A stretch of DNA of 64,000 bases, taken from assembly GCF_000143415.4 (NCBI RefSeq), contig NW_003314349.1:96048-160047 (forward strand). Reading direction: 5' to 3'. The notes beneath the pieces are model-generated. The model saw nothing but the letters and a program-made list of their open reading frames with translations, had not been told where the DNA came from and made no database searches. The DNA comes from Selaginella moellendorffii (taxonomy: Eukaryota; Streptophyta; Lycopodiopsida; Selaginellales; Selaginellaceae). The translations under genes and the position numbers were made by a program. The stretch's first letter is position 1. Each line of letters begins with the position of its first letter. Shown here piece by piece: positions 22,520 through 32,939 of this stretch.

Positions 22520-25500
22520 ATGATAAGTCACACTTTTGAGTTGTAAAGAACGCAAAGAAGAACTCGATTTTGAGTGATCATATAAATGTAAACACTTGGT
22601 TGACACAATCTTTCTCTAGAGCTTCTTTTGTTCTTCCTTTTAGTTTCTTTACTCCAGTAACCATTCCAATCACAATGCCAAACCATCTTCTTGCTTTTTC
22701 CGCAGTGGAGAAGGCCAGGTTAAATCGCGAGGACAGCACAAAATCCATGCTTTGCTTCGAGCGCCTCAATGTAAAACTCGATTTTTTGAGCGTCCAAGGC
22801 ATTGGTTGAGCTTCAATCATAGGTGGTGGAGATTGATTAGCAGTCCATGACGAGGCTCTTTCGTGTTTGTTACCTCCCATGGTTTGCCAAGAGAATTCAA
22901 GACGTTTATGAGTGTGGCGTCCGGCAAGGGTGCTTCTCCCGCAAATCTCTCGAGCCTCTGTGTAGATAGACAAGATCTTACACACCAAAGACTTGACAAG
23001 AACAATGTACTACACCGTCTTCTTGCAATCTCGCTGCTTAAATCTCAAACCAGGAGCTCTTGAAGAAGAATGGAGAGATTTAAGGCAATACCTGGGATCT
23101 TCTACAGAAGATGTGAGCATCATCCTGTGTTGTCAGTGAGATCGTCAATGATACTGGCCTTCTGAAGAACACCAATCAGTTGCAGTGGAAGCTCTGCAAA
23201 GAACAATGATGCTCAAGACGACAAAGATCTGAGCAAACCTTGATAGGATCTAACGCGATAGTGGGGCAGTGAGCTGTGCTATTTGATGGTTTCACGGCAA
23301 ACTCCATGTTTTCTTCATGGAAAAATGCTAGCATGAGCAAACAAAAGTACACTTCCACCTTCATGGTTAGGATGTCCTCTTTGATCGATGCATTAGACAA
23401 AAGTTGCATCTTGAACACAGTTAGAGAACTGCAAATGTTCTTGATCTCAAATTGTTGGTAACTACTTTCTTGTAAGAGTTAGAAGAGTGTAAATATTAAA
23501 TAGTGTGCTCAAACAATTATTAACTATCTTAACCCATACATAATTATTAAATTTAGGACTAGAGCTTTTTCTTTCACCTTTTATGATTTGTGTTACACAC
23601 TATACTTTTATAAAGGCTCTAAAATTAATTTAATCCAATCTCAAGCTAATCTAAAATCTAATTAAGATATGGTCCTAAATACTCATCCATATGCATAAAA
23701 AGCTTTGAGTGTAAATTCCATGAGTAAAGGTTTAAGATTTGATTTCACAGTGCCAAGTAGTAGCGAATATACTTTTCAGTAAATATAAAAATATGGTAAT
23801 AACACTTAATTTATGGCATATAAATTTTTTAAAATGCAAACTATTACTCCCAAAATTACATGAATGGGAAAAAATTCAAGAAAAGTTCATTCTAGTAGTT
23901 TTTACTCATAAGTATATCTTTTATGAAACTTTTGGCTTTATTAACTAATAAAAATTTAATTTAATTTGTAATAATATTTTGATAAATTTATTATTTAGTT
24001 TTTATTAAATTATTTATGATTTAATATGAATATAAAATAAACTAAATTTAAAATTTTAATTTAAAATTTTTTAAATTATAAACATAAAGATGAAATATTA
24101 TAAATATATCAAAATTTCTAGAATTTTATTTTTTATATTTATCTTTTTTAACACAACTAACATGCTTTAATTTAGAAAAAATAATTATTAACAGCCAAAA
24201 GATATTATTATTACAGCTATATATAATTTAATTAAGAAAGTTCACTTAAGATATTTTTATTTTGCAACTTATACAAATTCAATATAAGCACGTACTTCAT
24301 TAAAAAATATTAAAGTACTTATTAAATGAAAAATTACATGCTTAGCTATAAAAGATATTAAAAGAATGAATATTACACATGGTTTAAAAAAATATTAAAA
24401 TATCTTAGTTATTTTAAATATAATATTTTTAATTTGTTTTTACAAAGAAACTCCTTAATATTTAATATGATATACATTAATAAATCATTCAGATTCTACT
24501 TTTATATATTATAAGTATAAAAGTTATTTCTTTAATTATTTATTCAATTTTTTTATAAAAGTGATTTATACAATGATTTAGCTCTTTTTAAATTTTATAA
24601 AATTTATTTTATATTTTTTGTAATTTAATTGTATAAAAACTTAAAATTGGATATTTATTCATCCAAAAAAAACATTTAACTATGCTTTACCTTTAGAAAA
24701 TCAAGAAAATTTAGTTTTAAAACATAATAGTGAAATAAATATAGCCTACACAAAAAAATTCTAAATATCTATGTTTAATACTAATCATTATTTATTATTT
24801 TACATTGTTTTTTTATAAAATGATTTTCTATAGGTAATTTTTAGCAATAATTTCTAATTATCTTTTATGAATATCAAGTACTATTAATAAAAAAAAATTC
24901 TTAACATAAATTGACTAGATACTATTATGTATAAATAATAATAATTATAATATTAGTGGTAGTAGTAGTAATGAAAATTGTTAATAATATAATTTTATTT
25001 TCTGGAATTTCATAATATTATTTATATAATTAATATATCATTTTAGAATTTTTTAAATAAAACTAAGCTTTTTGTACTTTTCTAATATAACTTATATTAA
25101 AAAAAAGACTTATAAAGATTTTTATAACTACATTTTCCCAAATAAATTTTATTAAATATAAAATCTGTAGATATTCATTTCACTTACCTAAAAAAACCAA
25201 CATATATATATGATCCTTGAAATGTGGTGTAAGTTACTTACACAACCGTAAAATATCAAAAATTAATATAAGATTATAGGAAGGAACCACATAAGCATTA
25301 TGGTGAATTTTAAACTTCTTGAGGCTAAAGGTAAAAAAAGAGATTGATGGCTATTTTGAGTTATAAGATAATTAGGGAGCTTATAGAAAGACTTTGGCAT
25401 AAGCTCTATTGATTAAAGTTAATATCTTTAGAATGAAAATCACCAATCTTGAGCACATACCAAAAGCCAAGAATCTGTTAAACAAATGTTATGACTAGAC

Positions 25501-25680
25501 CTCCTAGGATTTCCGATTGCAAGTCACATCAAATTTGGTAATATTGTAAATTGAAAACAATTTAACTTTTAGTTTTATATAAACAGAACTGCTAATTATT
25601 AATTAAAAAGAAAACCAAAAACTAAAAAGATAAGCTCCACTAAATAACATTTTCAAAAACTATATTTCTCGGGTGAACTA
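22520..25680. other. Gene-free spacer, strongly AT-rich from ~23.5 kb
   Basis: The first 900 bp have ordinary composition with no convincing exon. From about 23460 to 25680 the sequence is extremely A+T-rich with poly-A/T runs and no frame of note. No terminal repeats or RNA genes were seen. Confidence 0.7.
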
Positions 25681-25686
25681 AGGTAA

Positions 25687-25717
25687 TAAACCCTAAACCC
25701 TAATAAACCCTAAACCG
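25687..25717. repeat. Interstitial telomere-type repeats
   Basis: Four CCCTAAA-type units, two of them separated by TAAT, exactly where the AT-rich spacer changes to GC-richer DNA (GGCGGCGCC follows). Could be telo-box promoter motifs or a healed break. Confidence 0.7.
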
Positions 25718-26217
25718 AAAGCTTGGCGGCGCCGCCATCCTCCGAGGTCGTTGAAGCTGGAAGCTTCAAATCTGGTGTTGAAGCCATTCCCGATCCAAGC
25801 AAACACTAGATAAGGATTCGATTTGGTATTTTGTGTGGCTTTAAACAAGGTCCGCTAGACATTAGTTCCCCAACATGATCAAAATCCTTGCATTCTCTCT
25901 AAGACCTTGCTTGATCCCAGTCTTTTTGGATCTTTCAAGGATTTTCCTGGATGCCCTTGACTTTAGTACAACGAAACACTGCCACTGGCATAGTACGCTG
26001 ATGCGCTCCACGAGATTTTCTCTTCCATCGATCGAGGACTCCTCTTGGAAGCTTTCTCTGTCCTTTATTCGTTTTGCAGGAGCTGAATGGCTCTTCTCTG
26101 ATGAATTCTCGTCGATTTCGGCGCTGGGCGTTTGGTCCATCTAGTGACTTGCCTCACGAGCTTGACTCAATGTAAACGTTTTCTACAAAATATAAAGCGA
26201 GAAACTATATATATTTT

Positions 26218-26423
26218 CCTGTCCGTGCAAGCACATGCCAGAGAGATTGAGTCCTCTAACCGAGGAACTGGAGCTGTCGCACGCTACTCCAATCCAGACG
26301 CATGGCTGCTTCCAGTCGTTTAAGACTGCTCTCCAGATTGGATCAAAACTGCAAAAGAACCGCAACCTCGTTCTCAGACTAGCAGTGACACCAAGGAAAA
26401 GAGAAGTAGTGAAAACCATATTG
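26218..26423 (-). pseudogene. N-terminal fragment of an LRR receptor kinase
   Basis: On the minus strand a short hydrophobic start (VFTTSLFLGVTASL) precedes LNDWKQPCVWIGVACDSSSS then VRGLNLSGMCLHG, the LRRNT cap of plant LRR receptor-like proteins. The frame ends soon after and no LRR array or kinase follows. Confidence 0.65.
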
Positions 26424-26799
26424 TAGTACATCTTTGAGAAATTGTGACGCATTTTCCATGAGACTCACATGAAAACATAAGAACACCTGTGCTCGCGAGA
26501 AGTTGCTGTAGATTCTAGGTTAAGTGGTCCTTGGAGCTGTTAGTCAATGAGATTTTTTGACTAATATGGACTATGTAGTGACTGCTGTTGACTTTTCGAG
26601 CTTTAGAAGCTCTACAATGATGGCTTTAGATTTCTTTCCAGAATTGTTTGGTTCTATCCGTGATTTGTTGAAACATCTTTATTTTGCTAAAGCTTTAAAT
26701 GCTTGGATCTTAAAGAGCAGTAAAAAACACGTGAGAAAGTGTTTGATTTCTGGCCCAAATTCGCGAAAGGAACTGTTATTTATTTATGATTGGAACTTA

Positions 26800-27400
26800 C
26801 TATTGCAAGAATTTGTCCTCCTGGAAAGCTGAGTAAGGTGGCATGTCAAGAGCTGCCTTGGCAATGTGTCCATCTTCGTGGATCTTGTTAATCAGATCCT
26901 CTAGCAACGAGAAATTGGCCTGGACAAATACAACCATTGTTTCTCAAAAGAAATGGATAAGGATTGTTTACCTCTGGCCGAATGTAGCTGACAACAACGA
27001 GCCGGAGCTCCTCTCCCTAGAAATCTTCTGGGAATTCGTGCAATAACGAGGGCTTCTGTAGGAGGAGCAATAGTAGGAGCAACTGAGCTTTCTTCCTAGC
27101 AAATGTAAAACTTGCATTTACCACTGTTTTTTCTGCATTGTCGAAATATGGATTCCAGCTGACGCTCATCACCATCTTAAACACTCCCTTGTCCGAAAGC
27201 CTCGCCCAGCCTAGATAAATCCCACAAACTTGCTCTGCTAGTTGCTTGGAGAATGCTCCAGTCGGGAGATTCGCTGCACAGAAGGAAACAAATGATCAAG
27301 CCCGTGTTGCAAGAAGTTTTACGTACCAGTGGGAATTCCGAGGACTTTGAAGCCTCGACCAAAGCCTCTGAGCACGGGTCCAGAGATGTACCAGTTGCTC
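26800..27400 (-). pseudogene. Riboflavin kinase (FMN hydrolase/riboflavin kinase C-terminal domain) pseudogene
   Basis: Exon-like blocks on the minus strand read GPVLRGFGRGFKVLGIPT (to a donor at 27327), ANLPTGAFSKQLAEQVCGIY with GWARLSDKGVFKMVMSVSWN, LLHEFPEDF-stop-GEELRLVV, and YIRPEANFSLLEDLINKIHE with DGHIAKAALDMPPYS, ending at a stop at 26800-26802. This is the riboflavin kinase domain of plant FHY, which phosphorylates riboflavin to FMN. The invariant Tyr of DFYGEEL is TAG. The HAD phosphatase half is missing; instead the 5' end joins directly to UFSP2-like sequence. Confidence 0.85.
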
Positions 27401-28030
27401 ACGGCCTTCTTCTAGCCACACCAGCCTCCACTCCGGATGCTCTTGAGGTCCTCTCCGCTCGTATAGTGAGGATCCAGAATAAGAAAAGTGCTCTCGCCAG
27501 TAAGTTCGTTGTAATCCACGCCAAGTAATGTATATGCCAGGACTCCACCCCCTGTGTTTAACTTCCTTGATTATAGAGAGAAAAGATCATATTCTATGCT
27601 GATCACAACTGAAGTGCCTTGCGTGTCAAAATGTGCCGCAAGCTCCCGGGATTTTTCTGGTAAATCTGCTCCAGAACGGACGCTTAGTATCTTCGAAGTC
27701 ACCTGCACAGAAACAAACAAATCAATGAGAGATTAAGAAAACAACAAAAAGGGAGCCATGCTTTGTGAACACGTACCCCAAGTACAAAGCTTAACTCGAT
27801 CGCTCCAATCCATTCTTTAGATCCAACAAAAGAAGGGTCCTTGTCTCCTATTTCTACAAGTGTTGCCTGGATCTCCCTGCAAAGTAAACAGCAAAGAAAG
27901 CATTAGTTGCTGACCATTGATGATTACACCTGTGAGAAGGTTCTTTCATAAAAGTGTAATGCTGCAGCCTAAACCAACAACATTATAGTCTGCAAGGATC
28001 GAGATGCACAACCCAGCCCTGGAAAGCAAG
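27395..28030 (-). pseudogene. UFSP2-like (UFM1 protease, peptidase C78) pseudogene, 3' half
   Basis: Minus-strand blocks match the catalytic domain of plant UFM1-specific protease 2: GCASRSLQTI (catalytic Cys region), LQHYTFMKEPSHR in a shifted frame, [20 protein letters not shown] with [52 protein letters not shown] and [10 protein letters not shown] (catalytic Asp/His). The Trp of GGWCGW is TAG, right before the join to the riboflavin kinase fragment. Frameshift near 27960. The 5' half lies at 31480-32790. Confidence 0.88.
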
Positions 28031-28653
28031 CAATCCAAAGTCCCGGGAGTTGCAAAAAAAAAAAAAGCAGATTTTGTTTTTTTACATTGTCGTCCATTCA
28101 ATCCTGAAGGTAGTGACAGTACTCGTACGAGCGGTCAATAACACTCACTTCTCCACCAGAAACTATGAATAACCGATGTGAGCTAACAAAGAACAATACA
28201 AATGAAGAACTCACAAGACCGAGATGAACATCCAAAAGTCGCTTTCCTGGAAAAATTTAATCCAAGTGCTTACAAACGAAGATTTAAAGCCAGATCCGCC
28301 CCGCGCAAGCGCATCCCTTCCGACGATCGAGCAGCACGACGCCTTTGTCCGCCTCGCAGATCTGGCCGCCAGCGGCGCTCGCTAGCGATCGTATTGGCGA
28401 TGGCGCCAGAGACTCCCTCGCATCGATGATCTTGACTCCAAGAACCACGATCGCGATGGTAGAAACAGCTGCGACCACATTCCAGACAGATATTTCAGGA
28501 GCACGATTCTTACCAGCGAGGAAGCACGCCAAGAACAGTGAAAATCCTCGGTCGCTTGGAATCCATGAGTGATCGGCTCGCGCGAGCTTGGATTCCTCGC
28601 TCGCCAAGGAGCGCCTCGTCCATTGCTCGTCACATGCAAGGTACAAAATTTTC

Positions 28654-28745
28654 TCAAAGCCTTTCAAGTTCGAATCCCGGGACTTATAAGGTCTCAAGTT
28701 CGAATCACGGGACATACAGGGTCTGCAGTTCGATTCTTGAGAAAT
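28654..28745. repeat. Three tandem ~30-bp units with a tRNA B-box-like core
   Basis: Units share (A)GTTCGAATCNCGGGAC and AGGGTCT; the third is diverged. GTTCGAATC equals a Pol III B-box core, but no A-box or tRNA fold surrounds it. Confidence 0.6.
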
Positions 28746-28879
28746 TTCCCTGGCTTTGAGAGCTCCAGTGATACTTTAGATAGCTTGAATCAGAGCTGAA
28801 TGCTTGTTCGTTTCTCTAGAGAATTTTTTAGTGTTCTTGGTCGTTCCAAATTAGTAACATGTTTTATTTGGTCTGGCCA

Positions 28880-28985
28880 TTTTATCGTTGGCGTCTTCCA
28901 GGTACGAAAGCTTTGCATAAGCCGATATCATCGCGTTCCAGGAGACAACATTGAGCTCGAGCATGGAGTCGCCAATGCGAGGTAC
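28880..28985 (-). pseudogene. PPR repeat fragment
   Basis: One PPR unit on the minus strand: SMLELNVVSWNAMISAYAKL then SYLEDAN. It abuts the 3' end of the LOB frame. Confidence 0.7.
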
Positions 28986-29428
28986 TTATGGTTTTGTGTT
29001 CTTGCCGCCCTTTTCTGGAGCACGGAGATGACACTGACGCAGCCATAGATTGGATCTTTCACTCGCATGTCCACCTCGTACGCCAAAGTGTTGATGCAAT
29101 CCTCATGGAAGTAGACGAGGAGCTCGTTGAGCATCTTCCTCACGTTGGAGACGCCAAAGACGTTGTGAACGTTGGCAAAGCGCTCAGGCTGGTCCGGCAG
29201 GAAGTATGGCGCGAACAGGCACTCGGGCGTGCAGCGCCACTGTAGGTTTTGGCAAGCTGTGCAGGCGGAGGTGGTGCTCAACTGCTGGTGGTGGCTGTGG
29301 TGGTGATTTTGAGTTTGAGTTTGGTGGTGGGAGGAGAGATTTTGGGGGTGACTTTGGAGATTTTGGTGGTGGTGCTGCTGCTGCTCAGCTTTCTGCAGCT
29401 TCAGTTGGAATGTCAGTTGATTGGCCAC
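28986..29428 (-). pseudogene. LOB-domain (LBD) coding fragment
   Basis: A Gln/His-rich N-terminal tract leads into the LOB zinc-finger-like block CTACQNLQWRCTPEC (CX2CX6CX3C kept, but not the usual KxLRRKC), FAPYFLPDQPERFANVHNVF, then the GAS block and MRVKDPIYGCVSVISVLQ. LBD proteins are plant-specific transcription factors. The frame has no ATG before the conserved block (it opens with GTG after a stop). After VISVLQ, homology is lost and the frame runs into a PPR fragment, so both ends look incomplete. An upstream exon cannot be excluded. Confidence 0.75.
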
Positions 29429-29680
29429 TGAACAATAACCGTTTCAAAGCCTTCGTTTTTCCCCCTATTTTTTGTTTACTTATGCTGATTAAATAAAACT
29501 ACTTTGCTCATGGCAGTAGCAGTCATGGAAGAGATTAGTGATACATCAATGTATTCTGGCTATTCATCTGATTATACAACACAAAGAAGCTTCATCTTTG
29601 ATGAAAGCCCTACTTCTCTACTCTCTATCCAAATTGTATGTTTGTACAGTTTGGTTACAAAATTATGTGTGAGTGATGTT

Positions 29681-30778
29681 TCAGTGGACAGTTTGCCATG
29701 CTCCATTTATACATCGCAGTCGAATCTTTTTTGGCTCGATCATTATAGTTTTCAAGTGTTCTTCTTCCCGCTTTCTTTTCACACACCATTTCCCGGGCTC
29801 TGACTGCTGGAAAACCAACTTCAAACTCATTTTCCCTGCCTTTGTTTGATCCTGGAGCTTTTCCATTGTCAATTCGTGTTGTGGACTTGACAAATTCCTC
29901 ACCACCCAAGGATGCTTCTTCACTTTTTGCAAAGACAGCCTCTTCTCAGGGTCGATGTTGAGCAAATGCAGAATGAGTTTTTTAGCTTCGTTGTTTATAC
30001 CTATCCAATCGAGAGAGCTTATTGGCAAATCCTCTAAACATCCTAATCTTTTCTCAATTTCCTGCGATGCCAGCCCTGGAAATGCACACTTTCCAGACAA
30101 CATCTCATAAAGAACAATCCCCATGCTCCACACATCAACCCTCTCGTCATAAACACAGCCAGGAGATGACATCTCAGGAGCTCTATACCTCTCTGTCCCA
30201 ACCATCCCCCTCATGATCATACCTGGTGGTGACCCCTTCTTTGAAAACCTTGACGATGTTCCAAAGTCTGCCAACTTTACATTCCCAAATAAGCTTTCCC
30301 CAAACCCAAGAAGGATGTTCCCAGGCTTGATGTCCCTGTGAGTGACACCCCTCCTGTGCATCTTGTGGACTGCCTTGGCCACTTGCTTGATCACAATTGC
30401 AGCTTCGTGCTCACTAAGCCTCTTTTTTCTAAGTAGTACATCTCTTAGTGAACACTGACATAGCTCCATGACAAGATGATAGTAATCCTCATCCCTAAAA
30501 ACCTCCACAAGCTCAGGTACCATTGCTCCACCACTCGGACTATGCATCTTTGAGAGATGCACCAGTGCCTCAATCTCTGCCTCAGCTTCTTCTCGTAGGC
30601 CTCCATCTGGGAGCGTGTCATCGGTGATCGAGTCTTCAATTGCGTAATCACTCACTCGAATTGTTTTACATGCGAAAAACTTGCCATCTACCTTGCGCTT
30701 CATCTTGTATACGATTGCTTGGCCACCACGACCGAGCTCTTCCTCCAGAGTATAAAAGTTCTCTATATCACTCCCCAT
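29681..30778 (-). CDS. Serine/threonine protein kinase, intronless
   Basis: A 365-residue single-exon kinase. Glycine loop GRGGQAIVYK, ATP lysine in FFACKTI, catalyt loop GVTHRDIKPGNIL, DFG in LADFGTSS, activation segment end GTERYRAPEM, and WSMGIVLYEMLSGKCAFPGL are all present. The start is the ATG at 30778 (MGSDIENFYTLEEELGRGG); the longer upstream frame is unrelated DNA. CAMK-like layout with a ~60-residue C-terminal tail of no recognised domain. It sits intact between broken fragments on the same strand. Confidence 0.92.
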   Translation of the reverse strand: MGSDIENFYTLEEELGRGGQAIVYKMKRKVDGKFFACKTIRVSDYAIEDSITDDTLPDGGLREEAEAEIEALVHLSKMHSPSGGAMVPELVEVFRDEDYYHLVMELCQCSLRDVLLRKKRLSEHEAAIVIKQVAKAVHKMHRRGVTHRDIKPGNILLGFGESLFGNVKLADFGTSSRFSKKGSPPGMIMRGMVGTERYRAPEMSSPGCVYDERVDVWSMGIVLYEMLSGKCAFPGLASQEIEKRLGCLEDLPISSLDWIGINNEAKKLILHLLNIDPEKRLSLQKVKKHPWVVRNLSSPQHELTMEKLQDQTKAGKMSLKLVFQQSEPGKWCVKRKREEEHLKTIMIEPKKIRLRCINGAWQTVH

Positions 30779-30929
30779 TCTCGCTGCTCTCTGTCCTCTC
30801 TTAACAATATACCCTAACAAAAGGATTCCGTAGTAAAGGCAAATATATTTCTGCGTTATTCTGAGGAAAAATATTTCTAGACAGTAAAAGAGAAAACAAG
30901 CAAGAAAAGAAAAGATACCAGTGCCAGCG

Positions 30930-31465
30930 TAGCCCCTCCCCAAGATGGAGGAGGCATTCCAAGAACAGCCGGCCCTTCGGCCCACCCGGCCCTTCGTTGG
31001 CAATCAGCTCCAGCGTCCTGGCCAGCTCCTCGTTGCGAAGAACATCACCAGCTTTCGCCAGCTTCCCATTCCGCGAGAGGAACTTTCGAAGCGTTCTGTG
31101 AGCTAGAATCCCCTTGAGACTCTGAGCAATTTCAAATTCCAGGTAAGGTGTTACCACGAATCCATCCCGGGCTAGCTTGATGGCCGGCTCCAAGAGCGAT
31201 TTCCAGGGCAGCCTTCCAAAGTGTTGCCACGCGAGGTGGAGTCCAGCGAGCTCGCCAGGAACTCCAGCGGACGAAACAGCATCGACGTTAGAGGATGGCT
31301 TCTTTGCGTACATGTCCTGGAAAAAAACGAGAGGAGTTCTCCGTGGATGGAATGTAATGTAATGAAAGATAGAAAAAACCAAGTACCTTGGATGCCGCGG
31401 CTGGGGCGATCTCGCGCATGTCATAGGCGATGGCGGAGGCGAGTTGCAGGAGCAAGAACCTCGCA
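30930..31465 (-). pseudogene. Gamma-glutamyltranspeptidase fragment
   Basis: Minus-strand blocks: AIAYDMREIAPAAASK, a donor, then DMYAKKPSSNVDAVSSAGVP, GELAGLHLAWQHFGRLPWKS and IKLARDGFVVTPYLEFEIAQ, typical of plant GGT (glutathione degradation, apoplast/vacuole). After LIANEGP a deletion joins, in another frame, MPPPSWGGATLALV, which belongs much later in the large subunit (GMPPPSSGG). No small subunit with the catalytic Thr. The upstream side joins UFSP2-like sequence inside one open frame. Confidence 0.85.
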
Positions 31466-31479
31466 AACAGCCAAACCGG

Positions 31480-32790
31480 TTGGAGATGAACTGTGGTCCT
31501 CTGATAGTTAATGCATTGGCAACGCGGAAAAGTGGACGATCTAGTGGCAAGCCGAGCCGAGAATGCGATGCTCTCCGGAGGTCAACTACAATAACAACAC
31601 ACACTTTGACAGTGAGTCAGGCAAGTAATAAAAGCTCACCAGAGTCGCGTTCAAGCTGGTTCTTATCGAAAATGGCTGTTACAGGATGCACGCTAGCGGG
31701 AACTTTGAAATGATATGGGCGCAGCTCTCTACTCTACTCACGAGTCATACCTGAAGACTGGTATTCCTTGCCGACAAAGCTTTACCAATGGATTTCCAGT
31801 TGAATCGTCAGAGCACGAGTGATTGTGTTCATCGCTTTGTGCAAGGCGGAGTTCCTGGAAACTAAGCATAGCACGTCCAGGGAAACCGTGGCTGTGTGTA
31901 GCAAGGTTCCTTCTGCAGCTATGTAAGGAAAATGAGAAGCGGATAAACAAACCGGCACCACTTACAAGGAGTGTAATGAACCACGGAGGCAATCACTTGA
32001 TCAGTCTGCTTGCTCAACCAACCAGAGGATGTGCTATCTGGAAAGCAAACTCATCAGAGTTCTTACAAACTTGTGTTTGAGAGCTTACCAAAGAGTCGAA
32101 AAGAGCTGGATCTGGGAACACAGATTGTAGCTCTTCGTTAGCTTGAGAGCGACCGAGAAATCTTCTCGATGATCCTTCCACAATACATACAGTGCTTGAG
32201 CTCGTGAAACTTCTCTAATCTTCCCATCCAGCTGCTTCTTAAGATCTAATGTCACACAGTTAGAAAAGTAGAAGAGAAAAAAAAAAGTCTAGACGAACTA
32301 CCTGAGGAAGTTCCGGAAGATGTGTAGATCGAAAGGCCAAGCTCGACTTGACAATGAAGAAGCGCTGTGGATTCCCAAAACTCTTTCGTGGAAAAGGAAG
32401 ATTGCTCGATCGGTTGTAGAGCCTGAGAGAAGAACGTAATGCCATCGCTGGAGCTGGATCGAGTAGCAGCAACAATATCGTTCGATGAGACCAGAGGCTT
32501 TTCCTGGCCACAGCACACGCCTTTGCAGCATCCGATCCAACCAGCAATGCTCCAATCACTTCCAGCCCTCCGGGAAGAAGGATCCGCAATTCACCTCGCC
32601 AAATGCTCGGAACCCCGAAATCTCTTTGCCTGGAGCCCTACCTTCCTCAGCGGCGTAAATCTGGATCGCCATCCTTGTAGCGCAGGCAGCGGATCGAGGA
32701 AGCGATCGTCCGGGACTCCAATCAGCCACGCTACGCCGGCATTCTCTTGTCTGTGCTTGGCGAGATCGCACAACACCCTAAGTTGACTTG
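31480..32790 (-). pseudogene. UFSP2-like pseudogene, 5' half
   Basis: Minus-strand exons follow the non-catalytic N-terminal part of plant UFSP2: VLCDLAKHRQENAGVAWLIG, a one-base frameshift after GSEHLAR (near 32607), LRILLPGGLEVIGALLVGSD, further exons to DLKKQLDGKIREVSRAQALY, and VDLRRASHSRLGLPLDRPLF then RVANAL (exon from 31585). No ATG is seen in the first frame. The order stops before the segment that should carry YHYLQDG, exactly where GGT sequence begins; the missing continuation is 3.4 kb away at 27395-28030. Confidence 0.85.
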
Positions 32791-32939
32791 CTGACTAGAA
32801 AGTTTGATCTTCATTGACTGTAATTCTTGGGAGTTTTCGCAAATCCTCCTAGCAATATAGCTGAAACAACACTACTTTCGCGCGATTCTTTGCAATTACA
32901 ACTATCTAAAAAACGTTCATACATCTCGGATCTCTTGCC

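Noticed and set aside
28654-28745. Pol III B-box-like GTTCGAATC repeats as a SINE or tRNA
   Set aside because: No A-box, no tRNA fold, no poly-A tail or TSD; treated as a small tandem repeat.
29206-29496. Gly/Val-rich plus-strand ORFs
   Set aside because: Antisense shadow of the His/Gln-rich LOB coding fragment.
30779-31003. Longer N-terminus of the protein kinase (75 extra residues)
   Set aside because: The extra frame lies in the gamma-glutamyltranspeptidase fragment and has no kinase-family resemblance.
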